From positions 1 to 37,424 of the forward strand of contig LJXT01000021.1 in the NCBI GenBank assembly GCA_001314815.1: a stretch of DNA of 37,424 bases. Direction: 5' to 3'. The notes below the pieces were generated by a model. It was not told the DNA's origin. It made no database searches and worked only from the letters and a program-made list of their open reading frames with translations. Origin of the DNA: Algoriphagus marincola HL-49 (GTDB lineage: Bacteria; Bacteroidota; Bacteroidia; Cytophagales; Cyclobacteriaceae). This document shows, one piece after another, positions 17,158-28,000 of the stretch (within the stretch, counting starts at the first letter, position 1; every line of letters starts with the position of its first letter). Made by a program: the position numbers and the translations under genes.

Positions 17158-17742
17158 ATGTTTATAGAACCATCTGTGCGTAGAAGCGGAGCTCATGACC
17201 GAAAAGGTCAGCTTGAGGTGATTTGTGGGTCTATGTTTTCCGGAAAAACCGAAGAACTGATTCGCAGATTAAACCGTGCCAAAATCGCCCGATTGAAAGT
17301 TGAGATTTTCAAACCCAAAATCGACACTCGCTATCATGAAGAGGAGGTAGTATCCCATAATGAAAATTCGATCCGCTCCACTCCTGTTGATTTCGCAGAA
17401 GATATCCTGCTACTCAGTGGAAACTGTGATGTGGTAGGTATAGATGAGGTACAGTTTTTTGACGACCGAATCGTATCCGTAGTCACCCAACTCGCCAATC
17501 AAGGCAAGCGGGTCATCATGGCGGGTCTGGATATGGACTTCGAAGGGCAGCCTTTCGAGCCCATGCCCAAATTGATGGCAGTCGCAGAGTATGTATCCAA
17601 AGTCCATGCGATTTGCATGAAATGCGGCGATTTGGCTGCTTTTTCGCTCCGACTTTCCGATTCCAAACAGAAAGTCATGCTCGGAGAGCATAGTATATAT
17701 GAGGCACGATGCCGAAAATGCTTCTTTGAAGACAAACGCTGA
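17158..17742 (+). CDS. tdk: Thymidine kinase
   Basis: This 194-residue enzyme phosphorylates thymidine with ATP in the salvage pathway. The Walker A loop is G24-SMFSGK-T31, the Walker B/substrate segment is GIDEVQFFD (about 95-103), and the lasso/zinc site is formed by [13 protein letters not shown] and CRKCF near the C-terminus. Length matches the type II (tetrameric, zinc) bacterial family. It begins 3 bp after the ferredoxin stop and shares one base with the recO start (TGATG), so translation is probably coupled. Confidence 0.96.
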   Translation: MFIEPSVRRSGAHDRKGQLEVICGSMFSGKTEELIRRLNRAKIARLKVEIFKPKIDTRYHEEEVVSHNENSIRSTPVDFAEDILLLSGNCDVVGIDEVQFFDDRIVSVVTQLANQGKRVIMAGLDMDFEGQPFEPMPKLMAVAEYVSKVHAICMKCGDLAAFSLRLSDSKQKVMLGEHSIYEARCRKCFFEDKR

Positions 17743-18434
17743 TGCTCAAAAAGACTGAAGGAATCGTCATCAACTCCATGCGATACAGGGATACCAGCCT
17801 GATCGTAAAAATTTTCACCCGGGAGCTCGGACTAAAATCCTACATCATCAATGGAGTGCGAAAAGCTGGTGCCAAATCAAAAGCAGCACTTTATCAACCG
17901 ATGACCATTTTGGATTTGGTAGTCTATGAAAAGGAAAATTCGGGACTGCAGCGAATCTCCGAGTCCAAACTAGCTCATCCCTATGCACTGATTCCTTATG
18001 AATTTCCCCGCACAAGTATTGCACTTTTTCTGGCAGAGGCGGTTGCCAAGTCCATTTATGAAAATTATCACAACGAACAATTATTCGACTGGCTTAAAAG
18101 TTCGCTTCTGTGTTTGGACCGGAATACACAGGAAATCAAACACTATCCGCTAATATTTCTTCTGGAAATGGCCAGATTTATCGGTTTTGGGCCTGAAACT
18201 CCGCACGAATTATTGGACGAAAGTCGCTCCTTGCCATTTGATGCGCAGGAACTTCCGCAGGCTATCGAATACCTGGAATGTCTGATGAGGGATTCTTATT
18301 CCTGCCAGTTGAAAGTAAAAAAGGAGCTTCGGAGCAAATTATTGGACTTTTTGCTGGTTTTCTATGGAGAGCAACTCGATAGCAATCAAGTTTGGAAATC
18401 CATCGCGATCATCCGAAATGTAATGGTTCAATAA
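17742..18434 (+). CDS. recO: DNA repair protein RecO
   Basis: The 230-residue protein helps RecR load RecA onto SSB-coated DNA and anneals strands. The N-terminal OB fold starts LKKTEGIVINSMRYRDTSLI, as in the family, followed by YIINGVRKAGAKSKAALYQP. The helical C-terminal domain (FLLEMARFIGFGPE) lacks the four-Cys zinc site of some RecO proteins, as is common in Bacteroidota. It is the last gene of the ferredoxin-tdk-recO unit. No clear terminator follows before the rho promoter. Confidence 0.92.
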   Translation: MLKKTEGIVINSMRYRDTSLIVKIFTRELGLKSYIINGVRKAGAKSKAALYQPMTILDLVVYEKENSGLQRISESKLAHPYALIPYEFPRTSIALFLAEAVAKSIYENYHNEQLFDWLKSSLLCLDRNTQEIKHYPLIFLLEMARFIGFGPETPHELLDESRSLPFDAQELPQAIEYLECLMRDSYSCQLKVKKELRSKLLDFLLVFYGEQLDSNQVWKSIAIIRNVMVQ

Positions 18435-18456
18435 AAATCAGAGAAAAAAACAAATA

Positions 18457-18488
18457 TTTGTTAAATCTAAGATATAGCTGTAATATTG
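18457..18488 (+). promoter_or_regulatory. Predicted promoter of rho
   Basis: TTTG (18457-18460) is separated by 20 nt from TAATATTG (18481-18488), which matches the TAnnTTTG -7 pattern at seven of eight positions. A leader of about 120 nt would precede the rho ATG at 18622. Rho leaders are often sites of autoregulation, but no specific element is recognised in 18489-18621. Confidence 0.5.
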
Positions 18489-18621
18489 CAGACATACCGC
18501 AGGTGAACAGGCATCCCACTTTGTCCTGAACAATTCAAGCAGTTCTTTTTTGCTACGATCTTCATTTGCGATCAAAACCGCGTTAAGCACACTATTATTA
18601 TCATTCACTCATACTCTCTTT

Positions 18622-20361
18622 ATGTACAACATAGAAGAACTCAGAATCAGATTATTGTCTGAACTGAAGGAAATCGCCGAGGAACTGGGCGTCAAAAACT
18701 TCAAATCCCTCAAAAAAGACGAACTCGTCTACGCCATCCTCGACCAGCAAGCTATCACCCCAGAGCAAGCCCTTCCCAAGAAAAAACCTTCAGCAGCAGA
18801 ATCAACACAAGAGCCTCCCAAAGCCGAAGAACCTGCGAAGGCGGCAAAGCCGGAAAAAAAAGAAAAACCAGCACCTAAGGAAGAAGAGCCGGAATTCAAA
18901 CCAAAATTCCGAAGACAAAACGTAACCGAACTTCCTAAAGAGCAAGGCAAGCCAGAGAAAAAAGCGGCAGAAACTGAAAAGGCTGAAGCTCCCAAAAGCA
19001 GGCCTGAAAAAAGACAGGAAAGTGGAGATGAAAATCCCAAAACTTTTAGACCTAGACGCAAGGTTTTTGAAGAGGTCAACGTAGCCAACGAGCCCAAAGA
19101 TGAAAAGGCTAAACCTGAGACTGCCCCTGAACCTGAAGTAGAGCTTCCAAAGCGCAAAAACTTCAAGTCACAAGACGAAATTCACACTCCCGCTGCTGAA
19201 ACAGTTCCAGGCAGTAAGAAGAAGACTTTCGTCAGCCCAAAAGAATTTGACGGAGTCATAGAAAATGAAGGGGTATTGGAAATGATGCCAGAAGGCTATG
19301 GTTTCCTTCGCTCCCTTGATTATAACTATCTGGCTTCACCAGATGATATCTATGTATCACCGAGTCAGGTCAAACTTTTCGGCCTGAAAACAGGAGACCA
19401 TATCAAAGGGTCCATCCGACCACCTAAAGAAGGTGAAAAGTACTTTGCTCTTTTGAAAATCGGCACCGTCAACGGAAAGACCACCGACGAAATTCGTGAT
19501 CGCGTTCCCTTCGAATACTTGACTCCTTTATTCCCTGAGGAGCGATTAAATCTTTCTGCCAAGCCAGATGGGTATTCTACCAGAATCCTCGACCTTTTTG
19601 CTCCTATCGGAAAAGGTCAGCGAGGTATGATCGTAGCCCAGCCAAAGACTGGTAAGACCGTACTATTGCAGCAAATTGCCAACGCAATTGCTAAAAACCA
19701 TCCGGAAGTACACCTGATGATCTTGCTGATCGATGAGCGTCCGGAAGAAGTGACCGATATGGCCCGATCCGTACGCGGTGAGGTGATTTCCTCCACTTTT
19801 GACGAGCAAGCCGAGCGTCATGTGAAAGTTGCCAACATCGTTTTGGAAAAAGCAAAGCGAATGGTAGAAGTAGGCCATGATGTGGTTATCCTATTGGACT
19901 CCATTACCCGACTTGCCCGTGCACACAATACCGTAGTACCTAGCTCTGGAAAGATCCTTTCCGGTGGTGTGGATGCCAATGCCTTGCACAAGCCAAAGCG
20001 ATTCTTTGGTGCAGCGAGAAATGTGGAAAATGGCGGTTCATTAACTATCATCGCCACAGCTCTTGTAGAAACAGGCTCCAAGATGGATGAGGTGATCTTT
20101 GAAGAATTCAAAGGAACCGGTAATATGGAATTGGCTTTGGACAGAAAGCTAGCCAACCGAAGAATTTATCCATCGATCGATGTCTTGAGTTCCGGTACCC
20201 GTCGCGAGGACTTGTTGATGGACAAGGAAGAAATGCAGCGCGTGTGGATTCTCCGCAAGCTGATGAGCGACATGAACTCGCAAGAGTCTATGGAATTCCT
20301 ACTCAACCGAATGAAAGGAACTCGCGACAATGCAGAGTTTTTGATCAGTATGAATGGGTAA
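18622..20361 (+). CDS. rho: Transcription termination factor Rho with long disordered insertion
   Basis: The chosen ATG at 18622 ([20 protein letters not shown]) gives 579 residues and begins exactly at the Rho N-terminal SAP-like helix. An in-frame ATG at 18550 would add 24 residues with no family counterpart. After the first ~45 residues there is a Lys/Glu/Pro/Ala-rich low-complexity stretch to about 205, absent from the 419-residue E. coli protein. The RNA-binding cold-shock domain follows (about 213-283), then the RecA-type ATPase: Walker A AQPKTGKT (about 339-346), [10 protein letters not shown], Walker [17 protein letters not shown] and the Q/R-loop region [20 protein letters not shown]. 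It is transcribed alone, with its own promoter and terminator. Confidence 0.97.
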   Translation: MYNIEELRIRLLSELKEIAEELGVKNFKSLKKDELVYAILDQQAITPEQALPKKKPSAAESTQEPPKAEEPAKAAKPEKKEKPAPKEEEPEFKPKFRRQNVTELPKEQGKPEKKAAETEKAEAPKSRPEKRQESGDENPKTFRPRRKVFEEVNVANEPKDEKAKPETAPEPEVELPKRKNFKSQDEIHTPAAETVPGSKKKTFVSPKEFDGVIENEGVLEMMPEGYGFLRSLDYNYLASPDDIYVSPSQVKLFGLKTGDHIKGSIRPPKEGEKYFALLKIGTVNGKTTDEIRDRVPFEYLTPLFPEERLNLSAKPDGYSTRILDLFAPIGKGQRGMIVAQPKTGKTVLLQQIANAIAKNHPEVHLMILLIDERPEEVTDMARSVRGEVISSTFDEQAERHVKVANIVLEKAKRMVEVGHDVVILLDSITRLARAHNTVVPSSGKILSGGVDANALHKPKRFFGAARNVENGGSLTIIATALVETGSKMDEVIFEEFKGTGNMELALDRKLANRRIYPSIDVLSSGTRREDLLMDKEEMQRVWILRKLMSDMNSQESMEFLLNRMKGTRDNAEFLISMNG

Positions 20362-20390
20362 TTGATTCATTTCAACTGGATCAATCATCA

Positions 20391-20423
20391 AACCCCGATC
20401 AAATTGGTTGGGGTTGTTTTTTT
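20391..20423 (+). terminator. Rho-independent terminator after rho
   Basis: AACCCC (20391-20396) pairs with GGGGTT (20410-20415), extendable through GATC/GGTT with G-U pairs, and is followed by G and seven T (20417-20423). It starts 29 nt past the rho stop. Confidence 0.88.
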
Positions 20424-20439
20424 GTAAAAAATTGAGAAA

Positions 20440-20705
20440 TCCGATCCTTAAGACCTCAACAATTTCAACCTTACGATACCATAATCTCAGGGCTTATACC
20501 CTGAGCTGTTATTAGGCAGGCTTTCAGCCTTCTTTATCCGGTCCTAATTAGCTAAATGAGTCAGGCCTTTAGCCTTCTTTGTTGGGTATATCGATAGAAG
20601 TCCTAAAATTGATAGGCCCAAGGGGCCGGCTTTTTTTAACCCAGTCCGTCAGGGCTGGGATTAACCGGCCACCAAGACATCCAGAGGCCTGAAGGGCCGA
20701 TATGT
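20440..20705. repeat. REP-like palindromic block, left copy, beside the transposase
   Basis: This block is imperfectly repeated in direct orientation at 21253-21530. Conserved parts are a hairpin CTCAGGG-CTTATA-CCCTGAG (20486-20505), AGGCT-TTC-AGCCT (20518-20530), a CCCAGTCCG-CAGGGC-GGGATT core near 20640-20662, and a final AGGCCTGAAGGGC. A longer foldback spans 20624-20670 (GGCCGG...TTAACCCAG / CTGGGATTAACCGGCC). The block ends three bases before the transposase stop codon. Confidence 0.75.
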
Positions 20706-20707
20706 AT

Positions 20708-21154
20708 TTAATCCCACACATATTTTTCATCATATTCCACCTTATATTCTTTAAGAAACTTCCGATACTCATCCTGAAATGAGATTTTTTGATGATGCTC
20801 TTCCTGATTCTCAATGTATTTTTTGACCACTTCTAATTTTGATTGACTCACCGAGAACGCACCATATCCATTCTGCCAACTGAAGTTTCTATCAACCTGA
20901 ATTTTGCCAATTTTAGACGAATTGGATTTCGCTTTATTCAAAAAATCCGCAATTGTGATCGTCCTTGGCAAGGTACATAGCCAATGCAGGTGATCTGGAT
21001 TCAGGTAAATTGCCTCTGTATATGACCCTAAATCACTACCCACTCTTACTATATATGATTCCATTACGCTCTTAAATTCTTTTTTTACAAGAGGGTTTCT
21101 TTCTTTGGTAGAGAATATGATATGAAGGTAAACTTTTGCTAAAGATTGTGGCAT
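20708..21154 (-). CDS. REP-associated tyrosine (Y1, IS200-like) transposase
   Basis: This 148-residue protein matches the Y1_Tnp/RAYT family, single-strand-specific HUH endonucleases that act on palindromic ends. The HUH-type motif is H55-L-H57 in NPDHLHWL, and the catalytic tyrosine is Y113 in KKYIENQEEHH with Q117 in the expected place. The signature FSWQNGYGAFSVS (about 91-103) is typical of the group. It lies between two direct copies of a palindrome-rich block, as expected if those blocks are its substrates. The frame is intact, so it may be active. It has no accessory tnpB. It could equally be described as a solitary IS200-like element or a domesticated RAYT. Confidence 0.9.
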   Translation of the reverse strand: MPQSLAKVYLHIIFSTKERNPLVKKEFKSVMESYIVRVGSDLGSYTEAIYLNPDHLHWLCTLPRTITIADFLNKAKSNSSKIGKIQVDRNFSWQNGYGAFSVSQSKLEVVKKYIENQEEHHQKISFQDEYRKFLKEYKVEYDEKYVWD

Positions 21155-21252
21155 GGCTATCTATATTTAATTGAAAATCAATCGGATGTGTTTTCTAATT
21201 TAACTAATTATGAATTAATTACCTTCATGTAATTCTGAAATTCAACCTCGGA

Positions 21253-21530
21253 TAAATTCGGTCCTTCAGACCTCCACAGCATAACAACTCCAATACCTTG
21301 ATCTCAGGGCTGCACCCTATTCTCAGGGCTTATACCCTGAGCTGTTATGAGGCAGGCTTTCAGCCTTCTCTTTTCTGGTAGACTAATGATCTCTAAAAAA
21401 TCAAGGAATCTGGACCAGACAATTAATCAAGATTGTATACCCAGGCCCAAGACTGGCTTTTACCAACCCAGTCCGACAGGGCAGGGATTTAGGAATAGGC
21501 TAAGTTCTGACTAGGCCTGAATGGCTAAGC
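21253..21530. repeat. REP-like palindromic block, right copy, beside the transposase
   Basis: Direct imperfect copy of 20440-20705. It contains a duplicated head (CTCAGGGCTGCACCCT, then CTCAGGG-CTTATA-CCCTGAG at 21322-21341), GGCAGGCTTTCAGCCTTCT, CCCAGTCCGACAGGGCAGGGATT (21468-21490) and AGGCCTGAATGGC. The long foldback seen in the left copy is degraded here. The block begins about 100 bp upstream of the transposase start codon. Confidence 0.75.
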
Positions 21531-22010
21531 TTTAGTGAACAATACTTTAAAGTTAATTTTGAACTTATTATTTTTTACAGATTATCTATAAGAAAATGGA
21601 TTTTAAACCACCCAATTTGCTTTGTTTATTAAGTGTTTGGTTAATAGTGATTTACTGAATAATTTTCACTCCTTTTGCATAATTAAAAGTAATTGTATTG
21701 TAAGAGGAAGCTAGTTAGATTCTTGGAAATAGACTTTTGGGTTCGGAATAAACTTTTGAATTCAAAAAAAAATCAAAGGACCTACCTAGCAGAAAATGAG
21801 ATCAGGAAAATATTTGCATATTTGAGTTGATAAAAGTGTAGAATTCTGAAAATTTGATCAAAAATTAAAATTATTCTGTAAGGCTACTATTTTTCAACGG
21901 TTTATGACATTTGTCATCAGATACAAAAAGTATTTTTTTGTATGTTTGTTACAATAAAGTGTTAACGAAATTTGATTAAAACTTTTAGAGACATAATTCA
22001 GGGCTCCCAA
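21531..22010 (+). promoter_or_regulatory. AT-rich upstream region of the giant gene with a candidate promoter
   Basis: No gene is seen. TATGTTTG (21941-21948) fits the TAnnTTTG -7 box exactly, although no TTG lies at the usual spacing. A perfect palindrome TGACATTTGTCA (21905-21916) and an imperfect foldback ATACAAAAAG...TTTTTTTGTAT (21921-21943) lie just upstream. The sequence TGTTTGTTACAATAAA (21943-21958) recurs with two changes at 35600-35615 before the next secreted-protein gene. The remainder (21531-21900) is featureless AT-rich DNA. Confidence 0.4.
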
Positions 22011-25000
22011 ATGGGATGGTTTCTGAGAACCATTTCAGACCATTTCCCTTATATAAAAAGGAAAGCGGGACTTTTTTATTCAATTCCAAACCCATTCAGA
22101 CAAAGCATAGGACAATTTGTATTAATTTTTGGATTGTTTTTGAACCCAATTCTTGTTGGAAATATTTTTGCCCAAACAGTAGAAACTTTTAACACACCAG
22201 GAACTCAAACGTTTACTGTGCCTGCTGGGGTAACATCGATTACTGTTGAAACTTGGGGTGCAGGAGGTAGGGGGACTTCTTATACCACCACCACAAGCAG
22301 ACGAGGGGGTGGAGGGGGTGGAGGCGCCTATTCCAGAAGTGTTTTATCCGTTACTCCACTTAACACCTTTAATATCTTTGTAGGCTCGGGTAGTACCAGT
22401 GATAGTCCGGGAGGTAATTCTTGGTTTTCACCTAGCGGTGAAGCTGGATCCTTGGTTTTAGCAGAAGGGGGGCAATCTGCGCCAACAAATGAAGCAGGAA
22501 ATATACGATTAGGAATAGGCGGTTTAGCGGGGAATGGCATAGGAACAGTTAGATATAGCGGAGGAGACGGAGCATCGAGAGGAAATGGAAGAAACGGAGG
22601 TGGAGGGTCTTCGGCAGGAACAGCAGCAAATGGAAATTCACCAACTCCTCCAAATAATGTAAATAGAATTTTTGGTGCAACTGCTCCAACGGGTGGGGGT
22701 GATGGAGGAAATGGAGGACCAGAACTACCTGGGAATGCTAGCTCTAATGGTCTTCCAGGACAAATTCCTGGAGGAGGAGGTGGAGGTTCTCGACGAAATG
22801 GCGGAGGGCCAACCTTTGGAGGTGCTGGAGGAAATGGTCAAGTTAGAGTTACCTATACCTTACCCCCTGATTACAGAGCTGAATTTATCTCAGCAGATTT
22901 AGGCTCAGGTCCTTGGTGTCCCGGAGAAACTCGAAACGTCACCGTGACAGTACGAAACGACGGGACAGAGCCTTGGACCGACTCATCTCCCGATATAAAT
23001 ATTGGAGTAAAATGGAATACAGACGGAACGAGTTGGGCAGACTATTATATCAAAACGAACGCCGGGAATCTTGCTCCGGGAGATACAAGAACCTATACTT
23101 TACCACTTACGGCTTCTAATTTTATTCTAGGAACTGGATATACAACTCCTCTTGGCCCAGGAGGCAATGCCATTACGTTTGATGTAGTTTTTGAAGGTAA
23201 CTGTTGGTTTGGGAATAACAATGGATCATGTGGACCAGGCAACTCAGTATACACTATCTCACAATCAATTGAATCAGTCGCCGAAATTGATGATATGAGT
23301 GACTTCACTTGTAGCACTGTCCCTTTCACAGTTACTCCAGAAGATGGTATCAATGGTAATATTCCTGCAGGAACCACCTATGAATGGGATGCCCCAACTG
23401 CTCCTAATGGCTTTGTAACAGGCGGGGTAGCTGGGTCAGGACCCGCAATCACGGGAACATTGGTGAACACATCCAATATCGCAAGACCAGTAATCTACAC
23501 GGTCACTCCCATCACCAATGGCTGTCCAGGCGATCCATTTCTAGTCAATATACTGCTTAACCCTTCTGCTGACATCAACACCATCAATGAGGAAGTATGT
23601 AGTGAAGAGACTTTTACGATTACTCCCACTGATGTTACTGACGGTATTGTTCCAGCCAGCACCAATTACACCTGGACTGCACCCGCTGTCACCGGGGGAA
23701 TAACCGGAGGCATTGCTGGGAGCGGAAGTGCGATCACTGGCAACTTAAGAAATCCGACCAATGCTCCACAAACAGCAACTTACACGGTCACACCGATTAC
23801 CGGAAGCTGCGTCGGAGAAGATTTTAATGTGGTAGTTACTGTTAATCCCGAACCAGATATCACAGCTATAACTACCGAGACTTGTAGTAATCAGTTATTT
23901 ACAGTTACCCCTGAAAATGGGACGAATGGAGTCATCCCTGCTGGAACTACCTATGCTTGGTCTGCACCATCAGTACCCGCCGGAATTACCGGAGGAGCTG
24001 CAGGAAGTGGAACTGAAATTACCGGGACTCTTACTAATACCACCAATGCTCCGCTCAATGCAACTTATACGGTCACACCTACTTCAGGAGTATGTGAAGG
24101 AGATCCATTCACAGTCACAGTTACGATCAATCCAAGCCCAGTCATCCCAACTCAAACCCCGACGATCTGTAGTGGAGAAACATTTACCGTTAGCCCCACC
24201 AATGGTGGTTCGACCATCGTTCCTAACAATACTACCTACACCTGGACGGTAGTTGACAATCCCAATGTAACGGGAGAATCGAGTCAGGCAACTGCACAAA
24301 ATTCTATTTCTCAAAATCTGACCAACACATCTCCTGTCACGCAAACTGTTACTTATACGGTAACACCAAGATCAGGAGCTGCGGGAAACTGTGAAGGAAA
24401 TCCATTTACGGTTACGGTAACTGTCAACCCTAGACCTGTGCTGGATAGTCCGACGGTTTTGGATCGATGCAGCAATGTCGCCACCACATACACAGCCACC
24501 AGTGCAACTCCCGGCACTACATTCTCTTGGACTAGGGCAGCCGTAAGTGGCATCAGCAATACCACCAATACTGGTACTGGCGCAAGTGCTACTGAAACCC
24601 TCGTCAATACTACTCCAAACCCAATTGATGTAGTCTATGAATACACCCTCACGGCCAATGGATGTACCAATACCCAAAACGTGACGGTGACAGTCAATCC
24701 TACTCCTGAATTGAATAGTACATTGACTCCTCCTGAAATATGCAATAATGGTTTATTTACCTACAGTCCTTCGAGCTCTACCAGTGGAGCATCTTTTGAA
24801 TGGACACGATCAGCAGTAAGCGGTATAAGTAATCCGGCTATTACCAGTCCTCAATCTTCAAACCCCAATGAAGTCTTGGTCAATACCACCGATCAGCCGA
24901 TTGATGTAACCTACAGCTACACGATCACTGCAAATGGATGTAGTAATACTCAAGATGTAATTGTAACCGTAAACCCAACACCTGAATTAAATAGCACCCT

Positions 25001-28000
25001 TACACCTGATGCTATTTGCAGTAATTCGACTTTCTCCTATTCTCCATCAAGTGAAACAACCGGATCAAGCTTTACTTGGACAAGGGCTGCTGTAAGCGGC
25101 ATCAGTAATGCAGCGGTTACCACAGCCCAATCGGGAGATCCGAATGAAGTTTTGGTAAATACCACCAATAACCCGATCGAAGTGGTATATGCCTTCACCA
25201 TTTCTGCCAATGGATGTTCGAATACTCAGAATGTGCGTGTGACTGTAAATCCTACCCCTAGGCTCAGCAGTAATCTGACCCCGCCAGCGATCTGCAGTGA
25301 TTCGCCATTTACATACACACCCACGAGCGCAGTAAGCGGAGCAAGCTTCACTTGGTCGAGAGCAGCAATGACCGGAATAAGTAATCCAGCTGCTAATGGT
25401 ACAGGGAATATTAATGAAACACTGATCAATACCACACCCGATCCAATTGATGTGGTTTATGAATATACGATTGAAGCCAATGGATGTAGCGTTACCGAAG
25501 ATGTGACCCTAACTGTCAATCCTACCCCCGAGCTGAATACCTCGCTTACTCCTGATGCCATTTGTAGCAATTCGGCATTTTCCTATACACCGGGAAGCGA
25601 TACTCCCGGGGCTAGCATAACCTGGACAAGAGCTGCTGTATCGGGCATTAGTAATTCAGCCATTACAACTCCTCAGAGTTCAGATCCAAACGAAACACTA
25701 ATTAATACTACCACTGACCCAGTCGATGTAGTTTATGTGTTTACTATATCAGCAAATGGCTGCAGCAATACGCAGAATGTTACGGTAACGGTCAATCCAA
25801 GTCCAGTATTAGACGGTACTACCAATTTGGAGGTATGTTCGGATGACAATTTAATATATACGGCGAACAGTCTTACTGCTGGAACAAACTTCTCATGGAC
25901 AAGAGCGGCAGTTTCAGGAATTAGCAATGCAGCAGGAAGCGGGTCTGACGAGACGATAAATGAAACCCTCACCAATACCACTGCAGACCCAATCGATGTG
26001 GTGTATGTATTTACCTTGACAGCAAATGGCTGCACCACGACACAAGATGTAACCGTTACGGTCAACCCTTCTCCAGTTTTGACAAGTTCGACCAGTTTGG
26101 AAGTCTGTGATGGTGAAGAATTTTCCTACACAGCTACTAGTGCGACATCAGGAATCACCTATTTATGGACAAGGGATGTAGTGTCGGGAATCAGTAACTC
26201 TGCAGGAACAGGAAGTGGAGCTACCGTAACCGAAACTTTGATTAATACCACTTCTGCACCAATTGATGTGGTTTATGAATTCTCACTTTCTGCGAATGGA
26301 TGTGACAACATCCAGTTTGTAACCGTAACTGTCAACCCTACGCCAACCTTAGATAGTTCATTGACTCCTCCTGAAGTTTGCGGAAATGAGGCCTTTACAT
26401 ACACCCCTAGCAGTGCTACCGGTAGTGCCTCGTTTACCTGGACCCGACCCGAAGTAACCGGAATCAGCAACGCGCCAGTTACAAGTCCCCAATCTTCAGA
26501 TCCCAATGAGGTTTTGGTCAACACAACTCCGGATCCTATTGAGGTGGTCTACCTCTATGAGATTACTGCCAACAGTTGTACCAACACGCAGGAAGTAAGG
26601 GTAACTGTTAATCCTGCGCCTGATATTTCATCAATCTCAGATGCCATTTGTACAGGCGGTACATTTACAGTGACTCCTACTCATGGAACAGACGGAGTAG
26701 TACCCAGCAACATTGAATATACTTGGACAGTGGCCGATAATCCCAATGTCACAGGAGAATCAGATCAAAGTACTCCTCAGGCATCAGTGTCACAAACCCT
26801 GATCAACAACAGTGGCACACCACAGGATGTGATCTATACAGTGACTCCGATTTCAGGTTCATGTGTAGGAGATCCCTTTACAGTAACTATAACGGTGAAT
26901 GGCGACACTCAAATTGATACTCAGCCGAGCACTGCTCCTTTTGAAGTTTGTTTTGGCGACACTTTCTCTCCAATTTCTGTGGAAGCGAGTGGAGCTACTG
27001 GATTGTCGTACCAATGGTATAGTAATTCCACTCAGGCAAATACAGGTGGAACAATAGTTTCAGGGGCAACTTCATCTACATTTACCCCTCCTTCCTCCAT
27101 GGAAGGGGAAAGTTATTATTATGTAGTAGTGACAGGCCCTTGTACCACCGTTGCTTCTGATCCTTCTGGAAGATACTTTGTCTCACCTCCTGTAACAGCA
27201 GTAGTCACGGATTTGGATACTACCCCACAGACAATATGTCCAGGCGACACTTTTTCAGCCCTCACTTTCGAGGCTTCGGGTGCAAACCTCTCCTATCAGT
27301 GGTATAGCAATACAACTGCTTCCACAACAGGAGGAACTGCCATTTCAGGTGCTGATGAATCAACCTTTACCCCACCAAATACGGATTTTGGGCCAGTTTA
27401 CTATTTTGCTGAAGCTTCCAGCGATTGCGGGACAGTCACTTCATCTATCTCAGGGATATTTGAAATAACAGGATCAACCACAACATTAGCCGATCAAACC
27501 CTATGCGTGGACACGCCACTTGATCCAGTAATTACTCATACTACCACTGGTACTACAGGTATATCCAATGATGGAACTCCTGGAGCAAATGGCCTGCCGC
27601 CTGGAGTTAGTGCTAGCTGGAATGCCGGAGTCATAACAATATCTGGAACTCCTACTTCATCAGCAGGAAGTCCTTACAATTATTCAATTCCTCTGATTGG
27701 GGCATGTGGAACCGAAGTTGCAACAGGAACCATAACAGTCAATCCAAAGGCAGAAATTAATGATCTAAGCGAGACAATTTGTACCGGCGATTCATTTAAC
27801 ATCACTCCTGCCGATGGTACAAATGGGGTAATTCCTGCTGGAACTTCTTATGAATGGAGTGTCCCAGCAATGACCACAGGCCTTACTGGTGGTCTTGCCG
27901 GCAGTGGACCTAGTATCACAGGCACATTGGTAAATTCAACCAATACTGTCCAAACGGCCACTTATACCGTTACTCCAACTTCAGGCACCTGTCTTGGAAC

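Noticed and set aside
18550-18621. Upstream ATG for rho
   Set aside because: The 24 extra residues have no counterpart in Rho proteins, and the family N-terminus begins exactly at 18622.
21972-22010. TTG start for the giant gene
   Set aside because: Possible but less likely than ATG 22011, given the -7 box at 21941-21948, which would leave a very short leader, and the general preference for ATG.
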